Assembly (NCBI RefSeq): GCF_000190475.1
Contig: NZ_AEWH01000008.1
Span: forward strand, 16,350-80,349
From: Ornithinibacillus scapharcae TW25
GTDB taxonomy: Bacteria > Bacillota > Bacilli > Bacillales > Amphibacillaceae
Length of the DNA: 64,000 bases
Reading direction: 5' to 3'
Under the pieces are notes generated by a model, which ran no database searches, was not told where the DNA came from, and saw only the letters and a list, made by a program, of their open reading frames with translations. Each line of letters begins with the position of its first letter. The stretch's first letter is position 1. Shown here piece after piece: positions 8,794-17,421 of this stretch. The position numbers were made by a program, and so were the translations under genes.

Positions 8794-9180
8794 TTACTTC
8801 CCCTCTGGTCTACTCACCAGCAATCCTTTATAACTTTCACGATAATACCATGCCAAAAACCCTTCTAATACTACTAGCACGATCGCTAATACCAATAATT
8901 CTGCATCTACAAATAGGTGAAAGGCCAAAATATTTATGACAATACCTGCTAGTACCACAAGAATAAGTGGTATGTAACGGCGAATAATTAACATAATTCC
9001 AGCTACTATTTCGATACCCTTTTCAAGTGCCAGAAGGTAACCATCTCCTAAAAACTCCATTGCTGCTGGACTTGTTGGTGCAAAAGGCTCTAATCCAAAT
9101 AGTACAAAATAGCCATTAATCCCAGCGCCTAAAAAAATTAGACCTAATATGATTTCCATAATCCGTGCAGTAACTTTCAT
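8794..9180 (-). CDS. DoxX-like small membrane protein
   Basis: 128 residues with four predicted membrane helices, and the opening pattern RIMEIILGLIFLGAGINGYF typical of DoxX/DUF4345-like families. These proteins are poorly characterised; some take part in redox or thiol-related complexes. The gene stands alone between the TetR terminator and the EPS operon, with about 120 bases to the next gene and no obvious partner. Function unknown. Confidence 0.75.
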   Translation of the reverse strand: MKVTARIMEIILGLIFLGAGINGYFVLFGLEPFAPTSPAAMEFLGDGYLLALEKGIEIVAGIMLIIRRYIPLILVVLAGIVINILAFHLFVDAELLVLAIVLVVLEGFLAWYYRESYKGLLVSRPEGK

Positions 9181-9304
9181 CCTTATCCCACCCCTAAATT
9201 AGAATTTTGTGTAAAACTCTCACTTTTACTATACTACTTTTCAGAATATTAAATTAGGATAAAACACAAAGTTTTACATTGGGTTGATTATGGAATTACT
9301 TTTA

Positions 9305-9664
9305 TTACTGCTCTTCCTCAACGCTAGGACTTGCCTCTTGCCGGTTCTTCTGCCATATCATAAATTCAATGATGGGTTTTAATTCTTGTAGTGCCTCTTT
9401 TTCTAAGCCCAGCCTTCTTAATTCCTCAATAAAATCTACCCACTCTGGATCCAATACTTTTTCTGTTGAATCGATATCAATCAATTTTCGGATATCAACA
9501 TTCAACACCTGTGCAATCTTAACTAATACTTGAATCGATGGATTATCATTTAGATTACGCTCAATATTACTTAGATAGGATTTTGAGATATCTGCTTTCT
9601 CTGCCAGTTCAGATAGGCTAAGTCCTTTTTCCCTCCTAATGGCACTGATATTATAACCAATCAT
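9305..9664 (-). CDS. SinR-like repressor encoded at the 3' end of the EPS operon
   Basis: 119 residues (SinR of B. subtilis has 111). The N-terminal XRE helix-turn-helix is SinR-like: RREKGLSLSELAEKADISKS then YLSNIERNLNDNPSIQ. The C-terminal part has the SIN dimerisation signature LDPEWVDFIEEL...LEKEALQ and ends IWQKNRQ, resembling YQKWRKSQ of SinR. By family knowledge SinR represses matrix genes by binding GTTCTYT boxes. The gene starts inside the last codons of galE (14-base overlap), so it is the last cistron of the operon. Operators of the expected form lie upstream of the first EPS gene (18800-18875). Negative feedback is inferred. No sinI homologue is visible nearby. Confidence 0.87.
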   Translation of the reverse strand: MIGYNISAIRREKGLSLSELAEKADISKSYLSNIERNLNDNPSIQVLVKIAQVLNVDIRKLIDIDSTEKVLDPEWVDFIEELRRLGLEKEALQELKPIIEFMIWQKNRQEASPSVEEEQ

Positions 9665-10730
9665 AGCTCATGACCTCTTTTTTCAACGGCTTTATACGAG
9701 TTAGTTCATATCCATTCGGATTGTTTCGTTGCCATTTCCAAGCATCATGACACATGGAGTCTATTCCTCTTGTTGCTTCCCAACCAAGCTCTTCTTTTGC
9801 CTTGCTTACATCCGCAAAACTAAAGGCCACATCTCCCTTTCTTCGTGGTGCGATTAAATACGGGATAATTTTTCCTGTTACACTTTCAAACTCCCTTAAC
9901 ATTTCAAAGACACTATAGCCTTTACCAGTGCCTAAGTTATAAACATTTACGCCACTGGAACTAGATAGATTATGTAACGCATAGAGATGTCCTTTGGCTA
10001 AATCGGTGACATGGATATAATCTCTAATTCCTGTACCATCAGGTGTTGGATAATCGTCACCATAAATAAAAAGAGCAGGTAATTTACCGACTACAACCTT
10101 TGATAAATATGGGAATAAATTCGCTGGAATCCCTTTAGGGTTCTCCCCTATCAATCCACTCTTATGGGCTCCAACAGGGTTAAAATATCGCAAAATACGT
10201 ATACACCAATCCGTATTTGAATCGAAAATATCGCGAAGCATCTCCTCAATTAACCGTTTTGTGTGCCCATATGGATTCGTCGGACCTAGTGGATGTTTCT
10301 CTGAAATGGCTTCATATTTCTCCACAGGGGCATAAACGGTTGCAGATGAGCTAAATACTAAGCTGGTGACATTAAATTCCTGCATGACTTCACATAATGT
10401 CATCGTTCCCTCTATATTGTTCCGATAATATTTCATTGGGTCTGAAGTGGATTCCCGTACAGACTTATATCCTGCCAAATGAATCACACTATCAATTTGA
10501 TGGAGGGAGAATACCTTTTTTAAATTCTTCTTATCTAGCAAATTCACATAATAAACGTGAAAAGACTTCCCTGTAATCTCTCTTACTCGTCGCAATCCCT
10601 CTAATGTGCTTGTCGAAAAGTTATCAATTACAACGATTTCATACCCATTTTCCAGTAATTCTACACATAAATGTGTTCCTATATATCCTGCACCACCAGT
10701 AACAAGAACTTTCAGATCAATCACCACCAA
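9651..10730 (-). CDS. galE: UDP-glucose 4-epimerase
   Basis: About 355 residues, an extended SDR enzyme interconverting UDP-glucose and UDP-galactose (or the N-acetyl forms). The NAD motif is TGGAGYIGTHL near the N-terminus, and the catalytic pair is YGHTK with an upstream SSSATVY. The cytoplasmic enzyme would supply galactosyl precursor for the EPS. The start is uncertain: GTG at 10730 is possible, but a GGTGGTGAT ribosome-like site sits just before a CTG that would begin the usual KVLVTGGAG sequence. Seven bases separate it from the CDP-alcohol transferase gene. Confidence 0.92.
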   Translation of the reverse strand: MVVIDLKVLVTGGAGYIGTHLCVELLENGYEIVVIDNFSTSTLEGLRRVREITGKSFHVYYVNLLDKKNLKKVFSLHQIDSVIHLAGYKSVRESTSDPMKYYRNNIEGTMTLCEVMQEFNVTSLVFSSSATVYAPVEKYEAISEKHPLGPTNPYGHTKRLIEEMLRDIFDSNTDWCIRILRYFNPVGAHKSGLIGENPKGIPANLFPYLSKVVVGKLPALFIYGDDYPTPDGTGIRDYIHVTDLAKGHLYALHNLSSSSGVNVYNLGTGKGYSVFEMLREFESVTGKIIPYLIAPRRKGDVAFSFADVSKAKEELGWEATRGIDSMCHDAWKWQRNNPNGYELTRIKPLKKEVMSYDWL

Positions 10731-10737
10731 TCACCAA

Positions 10738-11538
10738 TTATTTAAGACCATATAATCGATTTAATATCTCATGTAAATTCTTTTCCCATTGAATAAAATT
10801 CAATCTAGCAACAATCATTCCTGCAATATCGAGGAATGCATAGACCAATGTTAAATAGAACTGATTCTCAAACAGAAATAAGTCTAGTAGAATGATGAAA
10901 TAAAAGACATCATTCATAAAAATAGTTTTGATTAATTTTCTTAATTTGGAGTTCATAGGAGTTTTGATGCTATCCATATCGGAGTTACACTGTTTTTGAT
11001 GGGTATGAAAATGATAATTCTTAGTTTGCCGAAGTAAGGCTTGTCGTATAAATAACGCTTCGACGTCTTTCTGTGATATATCTAAGGGGGATAGCTCACT
11101 TAAGATGCCAACTAAAATAAATACAACCAGATAGATGATATCCTGTGTACCAGAATATAAGGCAAAACCTATGACAAAAAAGAACATCGGATGGCTAATG
11201 TTATGAACCAATCGATCTAAATACACGCCTTTTATCGAGGATGTATGGTTAATACGAGCTATGTTGCCATCAACCGAGTCCAAACAAAGTGCGAAGAATG
11301 ATACTAAAAATGCTAGCAAGATTACGAATGGCTGAGATTGAATAATTCCCTCATACGCCAACCCAGCAGCTAACACATTAATAGGTAGCATGGAAATTGT
11401 TATCATATTAGCTGAAACAGATGGGAATAGTTTCAAAATGAACCATGTTAACCCAATGCCAGCTTTTCTTTTTAACATCGTATAATACGTTGTTGCTTCA
11501 TCTACCTTTACATGACGTCTAATTTCTGCATATTTCAA
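10738..11538 (-). CDS. CDP-alcohol phosphatidyltransferase family membrane protein
   Basis: 266 residues, several membrane helices. The family signature D-x2-DG-x2-AR-x8-G-x3-D-x3-D is present as LDSVDGNIARINHTSSIK, then G, VYLDRLVH. The final Asp, the proposed catalytic base in characterised members, is a His here. Family members transfer a phospho-alcohol from a CDP-activated donor. In an EPS operon this suggests decoration with a polyol phosphate, or priming on a lipid, which is inference. It overlaps the flippase gene by four bases. The Asp-to-His change may alter or abolish classical activity. Confidence 0.8.
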   Translation of the reverse strand: MKYAEIRRHVKVDEATTYYTMLKRKAGIGLTWFILKLFPSVSANMITISMLPINVLAAGLAYEGIIQSQPFVILLAFLVSFFALCLDSVDGNIARINHTSSIKGVYLDRLVHNISHPMFFFVIGFALYSGTQDIIYLVVFILVGILSELSPLDISQKDVEALFIRQALLRQTKNYHFHTHQKQCNSDMDSIKTPMNSKLRKLIKTIFMNDVFYFIILLDLFLFENQFYLTLVYAFLDIAGMIVARLNFIQWEKNLHEILNRLYGLK

Positions 11539-12806
11539 GAGGTTACCTCCTTTACTAATTTCGATTCTCTTACAGGAGAACGCTCTTTTTTTAGAATGAT
11601 TACGAGAACTAGGAAAAGACTAATCAGTTTAATCAGAGAGGATAAGATTAAAGCATATGCCGCTCCATATACTCCATAAATTGGTACAAAAATAATACAA
11701 CCTACTAAACTAACCAACAGCCATAAAGCGGCTAAATATGGTTGGGATTTAAAGTGTCTGGTTGCGATAATTCCCGTCCCTAAAAACATTGCTGGAAAAT
11801 TGAACAATCCTGAAAGCATGATTAAGGCAAACAAGCCTGCGTAATCAGCGTAGGATGTAGTATAAATAATGGATAAAATGAACTTACCGAGTAAAAGAGC
11901 AATAACTACACCAATTACGCCCATGAGGCCCCCAATCCCACACAGGGAGAATAATAGTTTTTTATACCCTGTTGTATTCTTTTCCTCGAATAACACAGCT
12001 AATAATGGTGCTGCTGGTTGCCTTAAGGAATTAGCTACCCGGTTCCCCGCTAGTACAATGTATAGAATTGCCACAAAATATCCTAGTTCTTCTTTTCCTA
12101 GGAAATATTCTACTAAATAACTTGGAACATTGGTGTTTAGGGATGTTAGCAATCCCATTATCCCTAATGGAATAGTTAATTTCACTAATTGCCTCACCTT
12201 CACCCATTCAAAACTTGGCCGAAAGGATCCATATCTTTTTAATACTATACAATCATAAAAAAGGAGAACTAACGTCCATACGATCAGTTGACCTACTATG
12301 GCAAATACTAAACTATGGGAGTAATATAGAATGATAGAAAATATAATAACCGTCAATACGCCTTTTATGATATTAGAGAACGTTATAAAATCCATTCGCT
12401 CATTTTTTTGTAAAAGACCATGAAGAATATCACTAATAAACTCTGGTAGCTTTGTTATCCCTATTAAAACAATGATCCAAGACGTGGTATACGTATAGTC
12501 AAAAATCCACACAGTGACTACAAACATAAGGAACGATAATCCAACTGCAAGTAATCTGGTACCCAAATAATGTTCAAACCCAAATTCCATTTTTGCATCT
12601 GTGACGAGCGACATTCTTAGTCTCATATCCGTTAGCATGACTATCGGTGCCGTGATTGCGAGTCCTAGGGCATATTGACCAACCATTTCTGGGGTTCCAA
12701 GCTTCGCAATCACAATTAGGAGTAACCATTGTGTGAAAGAATAAATGACTGTACCTACTAATGTCCAAGTCATATTTTTACGAAGTGATAGTTTTTCTAA
12801 TACCAC
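11535..12806 (-). CDS. Wzx-type polysaccharide flippase
   Basis: 423 residues with about 12 predicted membrane helices, of the MOP superfamily (Polysacc_synt type). It begins SLRKNMTWTLVGTVIYSFTQ, a common flippase N-terminus. Proteins of this family flip lipid-linked repeat units to the outer face of the membrane. The start is GTG, after a GAGGGGAAC ribosome site. It lies between the FemAB-like gene and the CDP-alcohol transferase gene, as expected in a Wzx/Wzy-type EPS locus. Confidence 0.88.
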   Translation of the reverse strand: MVLEKLSLRKNMTWTLVGTVIYSFTQWLLLIVIAKLGTPEMVGQYALGLAITAPIVMLTDMRLRMSLVTDAKMEFGFEHYLGTRLLAVGLSFLMFVVTVWIFDYTYTTSWIIVLIGITKLPEFISDILHGLLQKNERMDFITFSNIIKGVLTVIIFSIILYYSHSLVFAIVGQLIVWTLVLLFYDCIVLKRYGSFRPSFEWVKVRQLVKLTIPLGIMGLLTSLNTNVPSYLVEYFLGKEELGYFVAILYIVLAGNRVANSLRQPAAPLLAVLFEEKNTTGYKKLLFSLCGIGGLMGVIGVVIALLLGKFILSIIYTTSYADYAGLFALIMLSGLFNFPAMFLGTGIIATRHFKSQPYLAALWLLVSLVGCIIFVPIYGVYGAAYALILSSLIKLISLFLVLVIILKKERSPVRESKLVKEVTS

Positions 12807-12837
12807 AGTGTTCCCCTCATTCTATTAGCCTAGATTT

Positions 12838-13683
12838 CTAAGCGTTATTGGTTAGATGGATCTTTTTGTGTTCGAACCGCTTTGCACGCAAGAACTCTGG
12901 CCTTTTTCTCATTTTTAACCAGAAAACAAATGTCGTCATTTTTCCGATGATAGTCAGCGGGTATATTCGCTTATCGACATCGACAACCTGACCACCGAAT
13001 TCCATCTTAAAACGATTAATCGAATCCTCATCACTTGCATCTGTATGGACAAATAATCCCCCAAAGTCAAACCACTTTATTCCCAATTTTCGAAAGCTTT
13101 TCATATCCTGCCAGTGCAAATAACGATTTGCTCTCCCAATCAGATTACGGATTTGTTTGTTATCAAACCTAGCAGATGCTGAGTATAACAATGAACAGTA
13201 TGTATCTGCTTTTACATAAGCATGGTAGCAGAGTACATTCCCTGATTCATCTGTTACATAGGAAATGATTAATGAATCCTGATCACTCAAACCTTTTAAT
13301 CTGCCAAAGTTTCCTTTTGGTAGGTTCTTATATTTGGCAAAACGATCAAAAAAAGCAAGAAACTTTCTAATTTCATCCTCTTTCGGAGAAATTAATTCAT
13401 AATATTGGATTGGATCCCTTTTACTGGCACGATTTATTTTATAGCGAGCGTTTTTATGAATATCCGTAAATATCTCTTCCTCAGGACGATCTAGATCAAT
13501 GACTAATGTTTGCCCATAACTATGAAGGAAACCTCCTTTTGGAAAAGGAAGTGAGGAGGCTATCTTAGGAAATATTACATTAGACGAAATAACGATATCC
13601 ACTCGGTCTCCTTTGTCCTTGTTCACACTTCCATAGATATCCATCATACGAACGATTCCCCGCTTATATTGAACCTTTATCAT
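12838..13683 (-). CDS. FemAB/GNAT-like transferase in the EPS operon
   Basis: 281 residues resembling the Acetyltransf_6/FemAB-like group. Visible are an IHKNARYKINRASK motif typical of FemAB-related proteins, a central LIISYVTDESGNVLCYHAYV strand block, and KWFDFGGLFVHTDASDEDSI near the C-terminus followed by NRFKMEFGGQVVD. Such enzymes add amino-acyl or acyl groups to sugars or peptides. Here it could acylate the polysaccharide repeat unit. The substrate is unknown, and an acyl-CoA donor is only inferred from the fold. Confidence 0.75.
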   Translation of the reverse strand: MIKVQYKRGIVRMMDIYGSVNKDKGDRVDIVISSNVIFPKIASSLPFPKGGFLHSYGQTLVIDLDRPEEEIFTDIHKNARYKINRASKRDPIQYYELISPKEDEIRKFLAFFDRFAKYKNLPKGNFGRLKGLSDQDSLIISYVTDESGNVLCYHAYVKADTYCSLLYSASARFDNKQIRNLIGRANRYLHWQDMKSFRKLGIKWFDFGGLFVHTDASDEDSINRFKMEFGGQVVDVDKRIYPLTIIGKMTTFVFWLKMRKRPEFLRAKRFEHKKIHLTNNA

Positions 13684-13702
13684 TTCTTCAGCTCCTAATT
13701 AC

Positions 13703-14380
13703 TTAATAATAATAGGAAGAATCCTTACGCTGCTTCTTCCCATTTAAAATAGCTCCTACTAAGTTTGCCCCAGCAAAGCTTAATTGCTCTTTCACCTTTA
13801 CTATGTCTTTCATTTCATTCTTCTTCGCACGAACTACCACTACAGTTCCATCACATTGATTAGCGATTAAAGTAGCATCTGTAACCACCAATACAGGTGG
13901 GGTATCAAAGATAACAACATCATAATCAGCCATCACAACTTCCATAAACTGCTTCATCTGTTCCGAACCTAGTAATTCGGATGGATTTGGTGGAATAACA
14001 CCACTTGTAATGATATCTAAATCTGTGATATACGTTTTTCGAATCATCTCTTCTATCCCGATTTGCCCAATTAGATAGTTACTTAAGCCAGTATAATTAG
14101 GGAGTTGGAAAATATGATGAACATCTGGTTTTCGCATATCTGCATCAACCAGTAGAACTTTCTTCCCTTCTTGACTAAACACAATTGCTAAGTTAGCTGC
14201 AGTGATTGTTTTTCCATCGCCAGAACTAGCAGATGTTATGACAAGGCTTCTAAACTCCGAATTGATAGAGGAAAAATTAATATTTGATCGAATGGACCGA
14301 AATTGTTCAGAGACTTGTTTATTCTTCCGCTCAATCGTAATCAGATTAGCTCGTTTTAAGTTTCTTTTTCGTAGTTTCAA
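13703..14380 (-). CDS. Bacterial tyrosine kinase of the CpsD/CapB type
   Basis: 225 residues from a TTG at 14380, placed nine bases after AGGAGG; longer upstream frames have poorer sites. Walker A is SASSGDGKT, Walker A' is VLLVDADMRKP and Walker B is VVIFDTPP, as in BY-kinases. The C-terminus ends in a YYY cluster, the usual autophosphorylation site. It overlaps the end of the Wzz-like modulator by about 35 bases; in Firmicutes the membrane modulator and kinase are separate proteins that work together to control polymer length and export. Confidence 0.9.
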   Translation of the reverse strand: MKLRKRNLKRANLITIERKNKQVSEQFRSIRSNINFSSINSEFRSLVITSASSGDGKTITAANLAIVFSQEGKKVLLVDADMRKPDVHHIFQLPNYTGLSNYLIGQIGIEEMIRKTYITDLDIITSGVIPPNPSELLGSEQMKQFMEVVMADYDVVIFDTPPVLVVTDATLIANQCDGTVVVVRAKKNEMKDIVKVKEQLSFAGANLVGAILNGKKQRKDSSYYY

Positions 14381-15113
14381 CCTTCTCAACCTCCTTCCCT
14401 TGCACGTGTACATTCTTCCTTCTCCTGTTTCGTACATATCGTTTTTCAAAAATCGAGATAGTACCAAGTAGTGTAATTCCAAGTTCTTCAAAATCACTCT
14501 CCAACTTCACTTTTGTATTGAAGAACTCTAGGAGTAATGCCAAACCAATACCTGTTGCAAGCCCGATAACCCCTGCGATAATCATATTAATAATTGGCCT
14601 TGGCTGAATCGGTTCTTCAGACAAAACTGGATTAGCTTGGGACAATACAAAGACATTTTCTACTCGCATAATGGAAATTATCGTTTCCCTAAACTGTTCC
14701 ACAACAAGATTTGCTAATTCAGCGGCAGTCTCTGGACTAGAACCAATAGCAGAGACGGTTATGACCTGAGAGTTCTCACCACTTTCCACACTAATCCGCT
14801 TCCTTATTTCCTCTGGGGTTTCTGTCAGGCCTAATTCATTCATGACCTTTTCGAGGACAGATGGACTACTGACAATCTCTTTATACGTGTTCATAAGTTC
14901 CAAATTACTTTCAATCTCACTCATGTTTATCGCGACATTTTCATTTGGTTGTTGAATTACAATAAATTGGGAGGAAGATTGATATGTGGGTGTCATCACA
15001 AAATAACTTAGCGCTGCTGCTACACCTACTAATCCTACCGTTAGCAAAACTATAAATACCATCCGCTTCCGCAACACGGATAATATTTCTTGAATCGATA
15101 GCGTTTCCTTCAT
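14346..15113 (-). CDS. Wzz/CapA-type chain-length and kinase modulator
   Basis: 255 residues with two membrane helices (about 18-40 and 175-197) flanking an extracytoplasmic Wzz domain, and a basic cytoplasmic tail. The proline-rich QPRPIINMIIAGVIG before helix 2 is the classic Wzz/CapA signature. A GGAGGTGG ribosome site precedes the ATG. By family knowledge the tail activates the CpsD-type kinase encoded next, and the pair regulates polymerisation and export of EPS. Confidence 0.9.
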   Translation of the reverse strand: MKETLSIQEILSVLRKRMVFIVLLTVGLVGVAAALSYFVMTPTYQSSSQFIVIQQPNENVAINMSEIESNLELMNTYKEIVSSPSVLEKVMNELGLTETPEEIRKRISVESGENSQVITVSAIGSSPETAAELANLVVEQFRETIISIMRVENVFVLSQANPVLSEEPIQPRPIINMIIAGVIGLATGIGLALLLEFFNTKVKLESDFEELGITLLGTISIFEKRYVRNRRRKNVHVQGKEVEKVETTKKKLKTS

Positions 15114-15138
15114 GTTTCACCACCTCCAATTATGGTTC

Positions 15139-16401
15139 TTAGGTCATCTGACGCTGAATTAGCTTTTTGTCCAGGACGTAAGCAAGCATTAGAAATAACC
15201 AAATAAACCGAATATTCTCTATATTGATGGAAATCGCCTGGATTGCAATGGCAATTAAGCCAATTAGGAGATAGAAATAATGCTGTTCTCTACTTGTCAG
15301 AAGCCCGATTACTAATCTAGTTAATAAAAATGCAGGAAACCAAATAAACGCCAAAAATCCTACGATACCTGTTTCCGTTAAAAATGACAGATAAGTATTA
15401 TGCGGTATATTCGATAAGGCATACCCAAATACTTCTGGTGAATAGGAGATAAACTGACCGATCCCAACCCCAATAAAAGGATTATGTGTCCACATCTCAA
15501 TAGCCGAATTCCATAAAAAAACACGGTAAGAAGTTCCATCCCCTTCTATACCGATTGTCGCTACACGTTCCACTGCAAAACTTAGTACATCCGATGAATG
15601 ATATAACCAAATAAAGCCTGTCGCAAAAAGAAGTGCTAAACCCGCAAAAAGGAGTATCTCTTTAACTCTTGCAGACAGAACACTCAGTAGTAATACACTG
15701 GTAATACTGAGAATAGTACTTAATATTCCTCCACGTGATGCTGTTAAGACAAGTGCCAGGAGCACGATTGCCATTGGTAAGTTTAACAATATATTTCTCC
15801 CTGTTCGGATACGCGATACGGCTATTATTGTCATCGAAACTATTAAATATAGAGCTGCTAGATTGGGATCATTTAGCGTAGCTTGGGCCCGACCTCCTAA
15901 CGTTAGTACTGTATCAATCCCCAGTTGATACAAGATAACACTTAGAATACATAGGAGAGAGATGATTACAGCTGCAATTTTCCACCACCGAAATATATGG
16001 GCTAATAGTTCATCCCTATACTTTTCGATTAAGGTTAGAAAGACGATTACATATGCAAAATTAACGGACAGTTTCAAGATGGCTGACACGCCATATGGAA
16101 AGTCAATAATGATATTCGTAAAATAATTGAACATACTGAAAATACAACCATAAATTAAGAATCCAATATACAAAACCATGAGATGATACCTGCGCATAGC
16201 AGCAGCAATAATATCCCGATTTTGCTTATGCGCTATTAACCAAAACAACATCAAAACCATTAATAAGTCAGAAAACGATACATTCAACTCGATTATCATC
16301 GTTAAATGAAACATAAATGGTAGACAGAAAACTATAAGTCCAATTAAAAATAATCCATCTTCTTGATTGAAACACGCATTTAACACACCACATTTACTCA
16401 T
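15139..16401 (-). CDS. O-antigen ligase/polymerase-like protein (Wzy)
   Basis: 420 residues, about ten to twelve membrane helices. A large external loop carries GTSYRVFLWNSAIEMW and NPFIGVGIGQF, then IPHNTYLSFLTETGIVGF, the Wzy_C signature (H-N-x-Y-L, E-x-G). It most likely polymerises the repeat units outside the membrane. Its start overlaps the stop codon of the deacetylase gene (ATGA), with no strong ribosome site, consistent with translational coupling. Confidence 0.87.
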   Translation of the reverse strand: MSKCGVLNACFNQEDGLFLIGLIVFCLPFMFHLTMIIELNVSFSDLLMVLMLFWLIAHKQNRDIIAAAMRRYHLMVLYIGFLIYGCIFSMFNYFTNIIIDFPYGVSAILKLSVNFAYVIVFLTLIEKYRDELLAHIFRWWKIAAVIISLLCILSVILYQLGIDTVLTLGGRAQATLNDPNLAALYLIVSMTIIAVSRIRTGRNILLNLPMAIVLLALVLTASRGGILSTILSITSVLLLSVLSARVKEILLFAGLALLFATGFIWLYHSSDVLSFAVERVATIGIEGDGTSYRVFLWNSAIEMWTHNPFIGVGIGQFISYSPEVFGYALSNIPHNTYLSFLTETGIVGFLAFIWFPAFLLTRLVIGLLTSREQHYFYLLIGLIAIAIQAISINIENIRFIWLFLMLAYVLDKKLIQRQMT

Positions 16402-17405
16402 TTATAGTAAGAAATACTGGTTTGTTCCAGAATCAGCTTTTCTCGGACTTCGTTCATTGACATACTCTTCATCCCATATTGCTCCTGTAGAGTTAGAAAA
16501 TGGTCGATGACTGAGTCAAGTACTTGAAGATTCTCTTTCATGCAAATACCAAAATTATGTGGGTGCCACCATAGATGAAATACCCTTCCTTCCTGTGCTG
16601 CCTTGGTCATCGCCATCTTGATCCGGTTTAATTTAATTGGTTCCAAATATCTGAGTCTCTTGGAATATGGTCTTAGAAAGCGACTAGATGGTATATTAAC
16701 CATCCCATTTGTTTCCAGAAGTGACTCTATTCCATAGATATGATGACCAGAAATATTAATATAGCTATCTAGCAATCTAATCGTTCGTTTTAGTAATCCA
16801 TCTTTCTTATGGATAACCTTATATAACCAATGATCCTCACAACCTCGATAGACAGTAATACCTAATTGTTTACAAGTTTCTAAGTAATGGGTGTTGATTT
16901 GGTTTCTAGGAAAAACAATGGAATTCATTGCGGGAAGTCCTTTTCTTTTGGCTACCTTAATCGCTTGTTTGGTATCGGCCTCAAATGCCTTTTGATTTTG
17001 TCCTTTAGCAAGACAATAATAATGGCTAAACGTATGGCTAGCTATCTCTTGAGTACTTTCCTTTTGTATCAGTTTCACAAGAGATGATCCGTAATGAATC
17101 GGGTCCTCCATTTCATTTAGTCCAATATTTTTCATATGGGCATATGCTGAAAGTTTTATGTCATCATAATCAGGCAATAAATCAGGGATTTCTTTTACCA
17201 TTTGCTCCTTTTTCGAAAAAAATAACAACCCGACAATCGCCCAGGTTGCATGAATCTGATGTTCTTTAAATCGTTGTAGGAGAATCGGAATAACCTCTCT
17301 TGCTCCGAGTAGATTTTTCCGATAACGTTCATTCGGAAAACGATCATGAACACCCCAATTTAATTCAAAATCGAGAGATATGACGAAGATTCCTTTTTCA
17401 CTCAT
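16398..17405 (-). CDS. Polysaccharide deacetylase (NodB-like)
   Basis: 335 residues of carbohydrate esterase 4 type. The first motif is SLDFELNWG (a DxE variant of TFDDG), the metal motif is EIASHTFSHYY (H-x3-H), then VFPRNQ, and WWHPHNFG toward the C-terminus. No signal peptide or membrane helix is evident, so it may act in the cytoplasm on a precursor or on lipid-linked intermediates; this is inferred. It is the second gene of the EPS operon, 16 bases after the glycosyltransferase gene. Confidence 0.83.
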   Translation of the reverse strand: MSEKGIFVISLDFELNWGVHDRFPNERYRKNLLGAREVIPILLQRFKEHQIHATWAIVGLLFFSKKEQMVKEIPDLLPDYDDIKLSAYAHMKNIGLNEMEDPIHYGSSLVKLIQKESTQEIASHTFSHYYCLAKGQNQKAFEADTKQAIKVAKRKGLPAMNSIVFPRNQINTHYLETCKQLGITVYRGCEDHWLYKVIHKKDGLLKRTIRLLDSYINISGHHIYGIESLLETNGMVNIPSSRFLRPYSKRLRYLEPIKLNRIKMAMTKAAQEGRVFHLWWHPHNFGICMKENLQVLDSVIDHFLTLQEQYGMKSMSMNEVREKLILEQTSISYYK

Positions 17406-17421
17406 AACTTCACCACCAATA

